Position numbers and translations under genes: made by a program. Positions 18,843-26,797 of a stretch of 64,000 nucleotides of DNA are shown here, piece by piece. Every line of letters begins with the position of its first letter. Position 1 is the stretch's first letter. This stretch comes from Oleispirillum naphthae (lineage in GTDB: Bacteria > Pseudomonadota > Alphaproteobacteria > Rhodospirillales > Rhodospirillaceae): the NCBI GenBank assembly GCA_027864655.1, contig JAQAZG010000003.1:186001-250000 (forward strand). Reading direction: 5' to 3'. The notes under the pieces were generated by a model. It was not told the origin of the DNA, ran no database searches, and was given only the letters and a program-made list of their open reading frames with translations.

Positions 18843-19456
18843 CGCGGCGGCGTCGCCAGGGGCACCGCATCCGCGGCGCGCAGATAGGCGGGCAGCGGCG
18901 GCCGCCGGTGCGCGGCCACACCCGCGGCGGCGAACACGCCGCTGAGCGATGGCGCGGCGTCGCCGCCGATGTCGCCGCCGAGGCGCAGTCCCTCCGGCGC
19001 GGCCCGCGCCTCGGCCAGGGGCATCACCGCCGCCTCGGCCAGGGGCAAACCGTCGGCGCTGAAATCCTGCACGAAGGCGTCGCCGCGCCGGGTGTCGAGA
19101 ATGACCCTGAGCGGTCCGCCGAGGGTCATCGCCCAGGCCGCGGGGGAGGACACCCCGACCACCGGGCAATCCGCCGCCAGCCCCAGCCCCTGCGCCGCGG
19201 CCAGCCCCACCCGCAGCCCGGTGAACGACCCCGGCCCCACGGTGGCCACCACCGCGGCGAGGTCGGCGAACGCCACCCCCGCCTCGGCCAGCGCCTGCTG
19301 CAGCAGCGGAATCAGCGCCTCGGCCTGACCGTGCACCATCTCGACGCGCAACGCCGCGCGCGGCGCTCCGTCCACGAACACCCCGGCCTGGCAGGCGCGG
19401 CCCGCGGTGTCGATCACCGCCACCGCGCCGCGCGAAAGTTCGACTTGTTCCGGCAT
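18833..19456 (-). CDS. tsaB: TsaB, partner protein in tRNA t6A synthesis
   Basis: TsaB is an inactive ASKHA-fold homologue that binds TsaD and TsaE in making threonylcarbamoyladenosine at position 37 of ANN-decoding tRNAs. The 207-residue protein has AVIDTAG at the N-terminus and the family signature GPGSFTGLRVG. I start it at the ATG at 19456. An upstream in-frame ATG at 19522 would run into the divergent dipeptidase gene. No clear ribosome-binding site precedes 19456, so initiation close to the transcript start is possible. Confidence 0.9.
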   Translation of the reverse strand: MPEQVELSRGAVAVIDTAGRACQAGVFVDGAPRAALRVEMVHGQAEALIPLLQQALAEAGVAFADLAAVVATVGPGSFTGLRVGLAAAQGLGLAADCPVVGVSSPAAWAMTLGGPLRVILDTRRGDAFVQDFSADGLPLAEAAVMPLAEARAAPEGLRLGGDIGGDAAPSLSGVFAAAGVAAHRRPPLPAYLRAADAVPLATPPRCT

Positions 19457-19505
19457 GCCCGGTAATCCTATGTTATCCGCGCTCACCCGACCGCAAGGAA
19501 CCTCC

Positions 19506-20060
19506 ATGCTGATCGAAGTCACACGGCAAAACCACGGCGTCTTCCTGGACCTGGCCTACGCCACCGCCGCCAACTTCACCGGCGCGCCGGTCTATGGCCG
19601 CGCCGCATGTTATCTGCACCCGCATGCCCTGGACAAGCTGGAACGCGCCCGCGACCTCGCCGCCGCGATCGGCCTGCGCCTCAAGGTGTTCGACGCCTTC
19701 CGCCCCACCGAGGCGCAGTGGGCGCTGTGGAACCATACCCCGGACGCCACCTTCGTCGCCGACCCGAGAACCGGCTCCACCCACGGCCGCGGCGTCGCCG
19801 TGGACCTCACTCTCACCGATGAAACCGGCGCGGAACTCGACATGGGCACCGGCTTCGACGACTTCACCCCGCAGTCGCACCACGCCCGCACCGACATCTC
19901 CGCCGCGGCGCAGAAGAACCGCGCCCTCCTCCTCGGCCTGATGACCGCCGCGGGATGGGAGTTCTATATGAACGAGTGGTGGCACTATCAGCTCCCCGAT
20001 GCGGGGCGGAAATACCCCCTGCTCTCGGACAGCGTCCTTTCCCTGCCGATGATGTCTTAA
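19506..20060 (+). CDS. ddpX: D-alanyl-D-alanine dipeptidase (DdpX/VanX family)
   Basis: The 184-residue zinc peptidase has the family's HGRGVAVDLTL motif (SxHxxGxAxD type: zinc His and Asp) at about residues 95-108 and the C-terminal EWWHYQ with the catalytic Glu and third zinc His. DdpX/VanX enzymes cleave D-Ala-D-Ala. In Gram-negatives without a resistance cluster this serves peptidoglycan recycling or nutrition. No signal peptide is visible, so it should act in the cytoplasm. The start at 19506 has AAGGAA 6 nt upstream. No van-type ligase or regulator lies nearby. Confidence 0.9.
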   Translation: MLIEVTRQNHGVFLDLAYATAANFTGAPVYGRAACYLHPHALDKLERARDLAAAIGLRLKVFDAFRPTEAQWALWNHTPDATFVADPRTGSTHGRGVAVDLTLTDETGAELDMGTGFDDFTPQSHHARTDISAAAQKNRALLLGLMTAAGWEFYMNEWWHYQLPDAGRKYPLLSDSVLSLPMMS

Positions 20061-20290
20061 AAAAAACAAGGTCAGGGCTCCGCCCTGGACCCGCTGGGGC
20101 CGTGGGCCCCAGACCCCATAACTGGTTTTTCGCCGCACGGGCTTATGGCGCTGCGCGCAAAAACTAAAAACCATGGGAGGCCCGGAGGGTATTGGAACCC
20201 CGGTCCCCAAAGGGGACAAATCGCCCCGGTGGGGCGATTTGAGGGTGGAAATCCCCCGGAGGGAGACCCTCCGGAAAGTTTTTGTTTTTT
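20061..20290. repeat. Composite palindromic intergenic element, copy 4 (enlarged)
   Basis: Begins right after the ddpX TAA stop and ends at the stop of the convergent nitroreductase gene. The left arm is of the GCTCCGCCCTGGACCC and GGGGCC/GGCCCC type, followed by CCCCATAACTGGTTTTTCGCCGC. The right arm GGGAGGCCCGGAGGG is interrupted by extra hairpins, GTCCCC-AAA-GGGGAC (20203-20217) and AAATCGCCCC-GGT-GGGGCGATTT (20218-20240), before GGAGGGAGACCCTCC and AAAGTTTTTGTTTTTTT. Confidence 0.85.
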
Positions 20291-20878
20291 TCACACCACC
20301 CGGCTGATTTCTTCCGGCGCGAAGCGGGGGTTGCGCGGGTGCAGGCGGGCGGCGTCGCCGTGGCCGAGGTTGCAGAGGAAGTTGGCGCGGATTTGCGTTC
20401 CGGCGAAGAATTCCCCGGTCACGCCGTCGGCGTCGAAGCCGCTCATCGGGCCGCAATCGAGGCCGAGGGCGCGGGCGGCGAGGATGAAGTAGCCGCCCTG
20501 CAGCCCGGCGTTGCGGAAGGCGGTTTCGGCGATCAGGGCGTCGTTGCCGACGTACCAGGATTTCGCGTCGGTCTGGGGGAACATGCGCGGCAGCGCCTCG
20601 TAGAAGGCGTAATCGATGCCGAGGATGACGGTGACCGGCGCGGCCATGGTCTTTTCCACGTTGCCGGGGGCGAGGTGGGGTTTGAGCCGCGCCTTGCCCT
20701 CGGGCGTGGACACCAGAACGTAGCGGGCGGGCTGGGTGTTGGCGGCGGTGGGGGCCAGCCCGGCGAGGCCGATGGCGCGGCGCACCAGATCCGGATCGAC
20801 CGGCTCGTCGCGCCAATAGGAATGGGTGCGCGCCGCGGTGAACAGCGCCGCGAGGGCGGAATCGTCGAGCATGGGCAT
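20291..20878 (-). CDS. nitroreductase-family flavoprotein (RutE/HadB-like)
   Basis: The 195-residue protein resembles RutE, the malonic-semialdehyde reductase of pyrimidine degradation, along its whole length: ARTHSYWRDEPV near the start, APTAANTQPAR (FMN site), GNVEKTMAAPVTVI, and GPMSGFDADGV near the C-terminus. RutE-like proteins use FMN and NAD(P)H. No other rut gene is in the window, so the substrate here is open and the protein may be a general quinone or nitro reductase. The start at 20878 has GGAGG 7 nt upstream. The gene is convergent with ddpX and divergent from the deacetylase gene. Confidence 0.82.
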   Translation of the reverse strand: MPMLDDSALAALFTAARTHSYWRDEPVDPDLVRRAIGLAGLAPTAANTQPARYVLVSTPEGKARLKPHLAPGNVEKTMAAPVTVILGIDYAFYEALPRMFPQTDAKSWYVGNDALIAETAFRNAGLQGGYFILAARALGLDCGPMSGFDADGVTGEFFAGTQIRANFLCNLGHGDAARLHPRNPRFAPEEISRVV

Positions 20879-20962
20879 TGCAAGCCTCCGGCAAAGGGAA
20901 TTCTGGACCGCGCATTTCGAAGCGGTAATAATCGCTTCCGTCTCGACATGGGGGAGACTTCG

Positions 20963-22033
20963 ATGATTCACAAGCTTGTGCGGCGTTGCGGCCTGTCGGC
21001 CTTTCTGTTCTCCGCCTGCGTGGGCGCTGCGGCCCCGGCGCGGGCCGAGGCCCCGGCGGCGGACGCCACCGCCGCGGTGGCGCTGATGTACCACCGCTTC
21101 GGCGAGGACGGCATTCCCTCCACCAACATCCGCGTCGAGCAGTTCGAACGGCATTTGCAGATTCTCGCCGAGGGCGGCTATCGCGTGGCGCCGCTGGAGG
21201 AGATCGTCGCGGCGATGAAGGCGGGCGCGCCGCTGCCGCCCAAGACCGTGGCGATCACCGTGGACGACGCCTACGCCTCGGTGTTCACCGTCGCCTGGCC
21301 GCGGCTGAAGGCGCGCGGCTGGCCGCTCACCGTGTTCGTCGCCACCGACCCGGTGGACCGCGGCCTGCACGGCTATCTCACCTGGGAACAGATCCGCGCC
21401 CTCGCCGCCGAGGGGGTGACCATCGGCGCGCATTCCAGAACCCACGCCCACATGGCGAAGCTCTCCCCCGCCGCCGCGGCGGCGGAGATCGCGCAGTCCA
21501 ACGCGCGCTTTCAGGCGGAACTGGGCAAGGCGCCGACGCTCTTCGCCTATCCCTACGGCGAGGCCAACGCGGAGACCGAGAGACTGGCGGCGCAGACCTA
21601 TGCCGCCGCCTTCGGCCAGCATTCCGGCGTGCTCACCGCGGCGGACAACCGCTTCTTCCTGCCGCGCTTCGCGCTGAACGAGACCTATGGCGACGAAAGC
21701 CGTTTCCGCCTGGTGATCGGCGCGCTGCCGATCCCGGTGGCCGACGTCACTCCCGAGGACCCGACGCTCACGCGCAATCCGCCGCTCTTCGGCTTCACCG
21801 TGGCCGATCCCGCGGTCTCCCTGCGCGGCGCGAAGTGCTATGCGTCGAGCCCGGGGGAAACCACCACCGAGGTGCTCGGCCGCCGCGTCGAGGTGCGGCA
21901 AAGCGCGGGCTTCACCGGCACGCGCGGGCGCATCAACTGCACCCTGCCGGGGCCGGATGGGCGCTGGCGCTGGTACGGGCGGATGTTCTATCTGCCGCCG
22001 GGGGTGCGCGCCGCCGGGGTAAGGGACGACTAG
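20963..22033 (+). CDS. secreted polysaccharide deacetylase (NodB-type domain)
   Basis: The 356-residue protein starts with a signal peptide (basic RR, hydrophobic stretch, cleavage after about residue 28 at PARA). A NodB-type deacetylase domain follows at about residues 40-230. The metal motifs are TVDDAY (Asp-Asp), GAHSRTHAH (His-x3-His) and YPYGEAN. The last 100 residues contain two Cys and do not match a fold I recognise. Relatives remove acetyl groups from cell-surface glycans in the periplasm. The exact substrate is unknown. GGGGGAG precedes the ATG by 7 nt. An in-frame ATG 15 nt upstream is an alternative. Confidence 0.85.
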   Translation: MIHKLVRRCGLSAFLFSACVGAAAPARAEAPAADATAAVALMYHRFGEDGIPSTNIRVEQFERHLQILAEGGYRVAPLEEIVAAMKAGAPLPPKTVAITVDDAYASVFTVAWPRLKARGWPLTVFVATDPVDRGLHGYLTWEQIRALAAEGVTIGAHSRTHAHMAKLSPAAAAAEIAQSNARFQAELGKAPTLFAYPYGEANAETERLAAQTYAAAFGQHSGVLTAADNRFFLPRFALNETYGDESRFRLVIGALPIPVADVTPEDPTLTRNPPLFGFTVADPAVSLRGAKCYASSPGETTTEVLGRRVEVRQSAGFTGTRGRINCTLPGPDGRWRWYGRMFYLPPGVRAAGVRDD

Positions 22034-22034
22034 C

Positions 22035-22235
22035 CTAGTCGCCGGGCTTCAACCACGGCAGCATCGGGGAATCGTCCTCGTCGAGGTCGGCGAGGTGCTC
22101 CTCCCAGGTGGCGAGGTAATCGGCCAGCGCATCGTTCAGCGCGGCCTCGGGGCTGATCCCCTGGGCTTCGGCCACGGCCTTCAGCCGATCGGCGGTTCCG
22201 GGATTCAGCGGGACGGTGTAGGTTTCGTCGGGCAT
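22035..22235 (-). CDS. small CopG/ribbon-helix-helix-like protein
   Basis: A 66-residue protein starting MPDETYTVPLNPGTADRLKA. Its short beta strand followed by two helices (AEAQGISPEAALNDALADYL) fits a ribbon-helix-helix DNA-binding fold. The acidic C-terminal tail ends MLPWLKPGD. Such proteins are often antitoxins or small repressors, but no toxin gene is adjacent. The neighbour ends 1 nt away on the opposite strand and a penicillin-binding protein gene starts 41 nt upstream, divergently. The ribosome-binding site is weak. Function not assigned. Confidence 0.6.
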   Translation of the reverse strand: MPDETYTVPLNPGTADRLKAVAEAQGISPEAALNDALADYLATWEEHLADLDEDDSPMLPWLKPGD

Positions 22236-22276
22236 TGAAAAAACGTCGCAATTTCTGAAAGGGCGATCACCATAGC

Positions 22277-24073
22277 ATGGCCCGACGCGCCGGACCAAAA
22301 GCCAAAACGCGCAAGGCCGCGCCCGCCCGCTCCGGCGGGCGCGCCATCCTGCGCTGGGCGGTGGCGGGGTGCATCTGGGCGGGCATCGCGCTTGCGGGTT
22401 ACCTCGTCTATTGCGCCTACGGCCTGCCGGACATCGACGCCGCGGCGCGGGAGCCGCGCCGCCCCGCCGTGGTGGTGGAGGCCGCGGACGGCCGCCTGCT
22501 CGCCACCTACGGCGACCTGCACGGCGGCTATGTGCGCTTCGCCGAGATTTCCCCCAACCTGATCCACGCCCTGCTCGCCACCGAGGACCGGGGGTTCTAT
22601 TCCCACTTCGGCGTCGCGCCGCTTTCGGTCGCCCGCGCGGTGTGGGTCAACCTGCGCGCCGGAGGGGTGCGCCAGGGCGCCAGCACGATCACCCAGCAAC
22701 TGGCGAAGAACCTCTTCCTGTCGCGCGACCGCACGATCCACCGCAAGGTGCAGGAACTCCTCCTCGCCTTCTGGCTGGAGGCGAAGTTCGGCAAGAACCA
22801 GATTCTCGCGCTCTACCTCAACCGCGTCTATTTCGGCGGCGGCACCTACGGCGTGGAGGCCGCCGCCCGGCGTTTCTATGGCCGCTCGGCGAAGGACGTG
22901 GACGTCTACCAGGCGGCGGTGCTGATCGGCGCGCTCAAGGCGCCGTCGCGCTACAACCCGCTCGCCTCGCCCGAGGCCTCGGACAAGCGCGCCCGCCAGG
23001 TGATCCGCAACATGGCGGACGCGGGCTACCTCTCCGCCACCGCCGCCGCCCGCGTGCCGCGCCGCAGCGCCATCGGCGCGGGGGGCGGCGGCCTCTCCCG
23101 CTATTTCACCGACTGGGTGCTGGATGCGGTGGGCGACCGCCTCGGCGCGCCGGACCGCGACGTCTGGGTGCGCTCCACCCTCGACCCCCGCGCGCAGAGA
23201 ATCGCCGAGGAGGCGCTGACCTCCGCCCTCGACCGCGACGGCGCGAAACACCGCGTCGGCGAGGGCGCGGTGGTGGTGATGGACCGCTCCGGCGCGGTGC
23301 GCGCCATGGTCGGCGGGCGCGGCTACGTGGCGGGCGGCTTCAACCGCGCCACCCAGGCGGTGCGCCAGCCCGGCTCGACGATCAAGCCCTTCGTCTACCT
23401 CGCCGCGTTCTCCCGGGGCCTCTCCCCGGAAACCGTGTTCGACGACGCGCCGGTCACCATCGGCGGCTGGTCGCCGCGCAACGCCGACAACCGCTTCCGC
23501 GGCCCGGTGACGTTGCGCACCGCGCTCATCCACTCGCTCAACACCGTGCCGGTGCGCCTGTGGCAGCGCCTGGGGGCCGCGCCCATCCTCGCCACCTGCG
23601 CGCGCTTCGGCCTGCCGCAGGACGACGACGCCAACCCCAGCGTGGTGCTCGGCAGCGGCTCCGCCACCCTTCTCGACCTCACCGCCGCCTACGCCGCGCT
23701 CGCCAACGGCGGCGTCGGGGTGTGGCCGCGCGGCCTCGAAACCGTGCGCGACGCCCAAAACCACGTCCTCGACCGCCCCGCGGGCGGCGGCCCGGGCCGT
23801 ATCGCCGATGCCGACGCAGTGGCGACGCTGACCGATATCCTCACATCCGTGATCGCCGAAGGCACCGGCCGCCGCGCCAAGCTCTCCATCCCCGCCGCAG
23901 GCAAGACCGGAACCACCCAGAACGGCCGCGACGCCTGGTTCGTCGGCTTCACCGACCGCTACGTCGCCGGGGTCTGGCTCGGCAACGACGACAACTCCCC
24001 CATGGAAAAAGTCGGCGGCGGCACGCTGCCCGCCCGCATCTGGCGGGACGTGATGGAAGATTTGTCGCGGTGA
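22277..24073 (+). CDS. class A penicillin-binding protein (PBP1A-type)
   Basis: This bifunctional cell-wall synthase has 598 residues. It has a basic N-terminal cytoplasmic tail, one membrane anchor at about residues 25-47, and a glycosyltransferase 51 domain (TEDRGFYSHFGV with catalytic Glu, GASTITQQLAKNLFL) at about 75-245. The transpeptidase domain (about 300-590) has SxxK in QPGSTIKP, SxN in SLNT and KTGTTQ. It builds and cross-links peptidoglycan in the periplasm. It is shorter than typical PBP1A and lacks the large insert of E. coli PBP1A. The stop TGA runs directly into palindromic element copy 5. Confidence 0.92.
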   Translation: MARRAGPKAKTRKAAPARSGGRAILRWAVAGCIWAGIALAGYLVYCAYGLPDIDAAAREPRRPAVVVEAADGRLLATYGDLHGGYVRFAEISPNLIHALLATEDRGFYSHFGVAPLSVARAVWVNLRAGGVRQGASTITQQLAKNLFLSRDRTIHRKVQELLLAFWLEAKFGKNQILALYLNRVYFGGGTYGVEAAARRFYGRSAKDVDVYQAAVLIGALKAPSRYNPLASPEASDKRARQVIRNMADAGYLSATAAARVPRRSAIGAGGGGLSRYFTDWVLDAVGDRLGAPDRDVWVRSTLDPRAQRIAEEALTSALDRDGAKHRVGEGAVVVMDRSGAVRAMVGGRGYVAGGFNRATQAVRQPGSTIKPFVYLAAFSRGLSPETVFDDAPVTIGGWSPRNADNRFRGPVTLRTALIHSLNTVPVRLWQRLGAAPILATCARFGLPQDDDANPSVVLGSGSATLLDLTAAYAALANGGVGVWPRGLETVRDAQNHVLDRPAGGGPGRIADADAVATLTDILTSVIAEGTGRRAKLSIPAAGKTGTTQNGRDAWFVGFTDRYVAGVWLGNDDNSPMEKVGGGTLPARIWRDVMEDLSR

Positions 24074-24276
24074 AAACCAGGCCAAGGCTCCGCCCTGGAC
24101 CCGCTGGGGCCGCGGGCCCCAGACCCCCATTCGTTTTTCGCCGCGCAGCGGCAAGCAACACCTGCGTTGCCGACGCACGGTCTTATGGCGCTACGCGCAA
24201 AAACCAGAGCTTATGGGATCAAAGGGCCTTCCGGCCCTTTGCGGGGTCCGGGGTAGCGCCCCGGCCTGGTTTTTCC
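24074..24276. repeat. Composite palindromic intergenic element, copy 5
   Basis: Starts at the base after the TGA of the penicillin-binding protein gene. Left arm of the GCTCCGCCCTGGACCC and GGGGCC/GGCCCC type; core GCCGCGCAGCGGC and TTATGGCGCTACGCGC. Right arm AAAGGGCC-TTCC-GGCCCTTT followed by GGGGTCCGGGGTAGCGCCCCGG and CCTGGTTTTTCC. It lies between convergent genes. Confidence 0.85.
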
Positions 24277-24279
24277 AGA

Positions 24280-25035
24280 CTACCGCAGCGGTGGGCCGAT
24301 GCGGTGCAGGGCGATGCCGTGGCGTTTCAGCCAGGCGCGGTGGGGGCCGAACTCCGGGTCGAGTTTGGCGACGATCTGCCAGAAGCGGGGGGAGTGGGAC
24401 ATATCCGCGAGGTGGGCGACCTCGTGGGCGACGACGTAGGCGAGGATTTCCGGCGGCGCGAGGACGAGCCGCCAGGAGAAGCGCAGCGTGCCGTCGGCGG
24501 CGCAGCTGCCCCAACGGCCGCGCGTGTCGGCCACCGCGATGCGGCGGATCGGCCGGGGGGAAAACGGCGCGGCGCGGTGGAAGGCCTCTTCCGCCGCGGT
24601 GGAGAGGAGGGTTCGCGCGGCGCGTTTGAGCGCGTCCGCGGTGCGGCGGGGCAGGTGTTCCGGCCTGCCGCCGAGGGTCAGCGTGGCCGCGGTTTCATCG
24701 AGGCCGGGCGCGGCGGCGGGGGCGTGGACGAGGGTGAGCGCGCCGCCCTGGAAGGGGATTTCCGCGCCCGGGGAAAACGCGATGCGCGGCGGCAGCTTGG
24801 CGGCGCGGCGGGCGAGCAGCGGCGCGTGTTCGGCGAGCATCGCGGCGATGGTGGCGGCGGGGCAGCGCGGCGGCGCGCCGATGCGCAGGGTATCGGAGAC
24901 GGCGCACAGCCGCAGGGTGACGCGGCGGCTGCCGGGCCTGCGGGAGAGCACCAGCGGCCAGTCCGCGCCGTTAAGCGGCCAGGTTGCCGGCAGGGCGGCG
25001 GGGGCGGCGCGGCGGGCGAGCAGGGAGAGGATCAC
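24280..25035 (-). CDS. YgjP/DUF45-family M48-type metallopeptidase
   Basis: The 251-residue protein has the zinc motif HEVAHLADMSHSPRFW (HExxH plus a downstream His) and RGRWGSCAADGTLRFSWRLVLAP, the signature of the SprT-like YgjP family. Some YgjP-family members have been linked to UTP pyrophosphatase activity, and most are uncharacterised. It starts with GTG at 25035, overlapping the preceding stop as GTGA. It is the last of a four-gene chain of 4-nt overlaps (Sco fusion, cobB, YcgN, YgjP). Cytoplasmic; substrate unknown. Confidence 0.85.
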   Translation of the reverse strand: MILSLLARRAAPAALPATWPLNGADWPLVLSRRPGSRRVTLRLCAVSDTLRIGAPPRCPAATIAAMLAEHAPLLARRAAKLPPRIAFSPGAEIPFQGGALTLVHAPAAAPGLDETAATLTLGGRPEHLPRRTADALKRAARTLLSTAAEEAFHRAAPFSPRPIRRIAVADTRGRWGSCAADGTLRFSWRLVLAPPEILAYVVAHEVAHLADMSHSPRFWQIVAKLDPEFGPHRAWLKRHGIALHRIGPPLR

Positions 25036-25466
25036 AGGTCGTCCCACTCCACCACATGGTCTTCCAGGTCGATCACGGTGTCCTCGCCGACGCAGCGGCC
25101 CTTCACCGAGACCCCGGCGCGGTGCACCGCCTCCGGGTCGCCGCAGACCAGATAGTGCCACTCCGGCAGGGGCTTGCCCTCGGCGAGCAGGCGGTAGGCG
25201 CAGGTGCGCGGCAGCCAGGCGAAGGTGTGCGCGCCCTTGGCGGTGAGGCGCACGCAGTCGGGCACGCGGATGCGGCGGCGCGGATAGTCGGTGCAGCGCG
25301 CGGTTCCGGTATTCAGCAGGCGGCAGGCGACGTTGGTGAAGGCGATCTCGCCGCTGTCCTCGTCCTGGAGTTTGTGCAGGCAGCACTTGCCGCAGCCGTC
25401 GCACAGCGATTCCCACTCCGCGTGGGTCATCTCGGAGAGTTTCTTGGTCTCCCAGAAACGGCTCAT
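25032..25466 (-). CDS. YcgN-family cysteine-cluster protein (UPF0260)
   Basis: A 144-residue soluble protein with the N-terminal WESLCDGCGKCCLHKL, a further Cys in NVACRLL and ARCTDYP, and later CAYRLL and CGDPE. This spacing is that of the CxxCxxCC-type zinc/iron-sulfur cluster family. Its biochemical role is unknown. It overlaps cobB (ATGA) on one side and the YgjP-type gene (GTGA) on the other, so it is co-translated with a cobalamin enzyme. That may be historical rather than functional. Confidence 0.88.
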   Translation of the reverse strand: MSRFWETKKLSEMTHAEWESLCDGCGKCCLHKLQDEDSGEIAFTNVACRLLNTGTARCTDYPRRRIRVPDCVRLTAKGAHTFAWLPRTCAYRLLAEGKPLPEWHYLVCGDPEAVHRAGVSVKGRCVGEDTVIDLEDHVVEWDDL

Positions 25467-26797
25467 GACGACTCCCGGTCGATCAGGTGCATGAACGAGC
25501 CGCACACCTTGCCGCGGCGCAGCCCGGCGCCGCCGCGGTCCTCGCCCGCCGCGTCCTTCACCGCGAACAGCGGCTCGGCGGGACCCTCGGCGGTGATCGC
25601 GGCGTAGTGGAACTCGTGCGCGCGGAAGGCGGTTCCCGCCGGGCCGAAGGGCGCGCCGCCCATCTGCGCGGCGATGCGGTAGCCCATGTGCAGGCGGCGG
25701 TTGGCGAAGCTGGTGGAGAGCGGCAGCAGGCCGAGCATCGCGTGGTCCGCGCCGTCGGCGTCGGTCAGCACGTCGCCCAGCGCCATGTAACCGCCGCATT
25801 CGCCGAACACCGCGGCCCCCTTCGCCGCCGCATCGCGCACACCGGAAAGGAAGGCGGCGTTGCCCGCGAGCAGGCCGGCGTGCAGTTCCGGGTAGCCGCC
25901 GGGCAGGTAGACCGCGTCGCAATCGGCGGCGGGGGCTTCGTCCGCCAGCGGCGAGAAGAAGCCGAGTTCCGCCCCCGCGGCGCGCCAGCCCGCCAGCAGC
26001 GCCGGATAGCAGAAGGCGAAGGCGACGTCCTGCGCCACCGCGATGCGCTGCCCCAAGGGCGGCACCGGCACCGGCTGCGGCGCATCTGGCAGGGCGGCGG
26101 GGCGCGCCATCGCGGCGAGCGTATCGAGATCCAGGCGTTCGGCGATCAGCCCGGCGGCGGAGTCGAGGAAGCCCGGCAGGTCCGGGTGTTCGTGCGCCTG
26201 CACCAGGCCGAGGTGGCGCTCCGGCACGCCGAGGCCCTGGGTGCGCGGAATGCCGCCGAGGATGCGCACCCCCGGCACCGCCGCGGCGGTGGACTCGCAC
26301 AGGATATCCAGGTGGCGGCCCATGCCGACGTTGTTGAAGATCACCCCCGCGATCGCCACCCGCGGGTCGTGGGCGGCGAAGCCGCGCACCACCGCGGCGG
26401 CGGAGGCCGCCTGCCCCTTGACGTTGACCACCAGCACCACCGGCCAGCCGGTGAGCCGCGCCAGCGCGGCGGTGGAGCCGTCGCGCTCCGTTCCCGGCGG
26501 CACCATCGCCCCGTCGAACAGGCCCATCACCCCCTCGGCGACGATGATGTCCGCATCGCGGGAGAGATCGCCGATCAGCCCGGCGATGGTGGCCTCGCGC
26601 ATCGCCCAGGTATCCAGGTTGAGGCAGGGCCGGGCGGTGGCCGCGGCGTGGAAGGCGGGGTCGATGTAGTCCGGCCCGACCTTGGCGGAGGCGACGCGCA
26701 GCCCCCGCTTCGCCAGGGCGCGCAGGATGCCGAGCGTGGTCAGGGTCTTGCCCGAGCCGGAGGCGGGCGCGGCGAGGATCAGGCCGGGAATGCTCAA
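25463..26797 (-). CDS. cobB: cobyrinate a,c-diamide synthase CobB/CbiA
   Basis: This enzyme amidates the a and c side chains of cobyrinate (or its hydrogenobyrinate form) using glutamine and ATP. The 444 residues comprise a P-loop synthetase domain (PASGSGKT at residues 11-18, KVGPDYIDP) and a C-terminal class I glutaminase domain with Cys in GECGGYM and His-containing GSFMHLI. The start is a TTG at 26797 that overlaps the stop of the upstream gene as TTGA; AGGA lies 8 nt upstream. It is co-transcribed with the Sco-fusion gene and with the YcgN and YgjP genes. Confidence 0.95.
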   Translation of the reverse strand: MSIPGLILAAPASGSGKTLTTLGILRALAKRGLRVASAKVGPDYIDPAFHAAATARPCLNLDTWAMREATIAGLIGDLSRDADIIVAEGVMGLFDGAMVPPGTERDGSTAALARLTGWPVVLVVNVKGQAASAAAVVRGFAAHDPRVAIAGVIFNNVGMGRHLDILCESTAAAVPGVRILGGIPRTQGLGVPERHLGLVQAHEHPDLPGFLDSAAGLIAERLDLDTLAAMARPAALPDAPQPVPVPPLGQRIAVAQDVAFAFCYPALLAGWRAAGAELGFFSPLADEAPAADCDAVYLPGGYPELHAGLLAGNAAFLSGVRDAAAKGAAVFGECGGYMALGDVLTDADGADHAMLGLLPLSTSFANRRLHMGYRIAAQMGGAPFGPAGTAFRAHEFHYAAITAEGPAEPLFAVKDAAGEDRGGAGLRRGKVCGSFMHLIDRESS

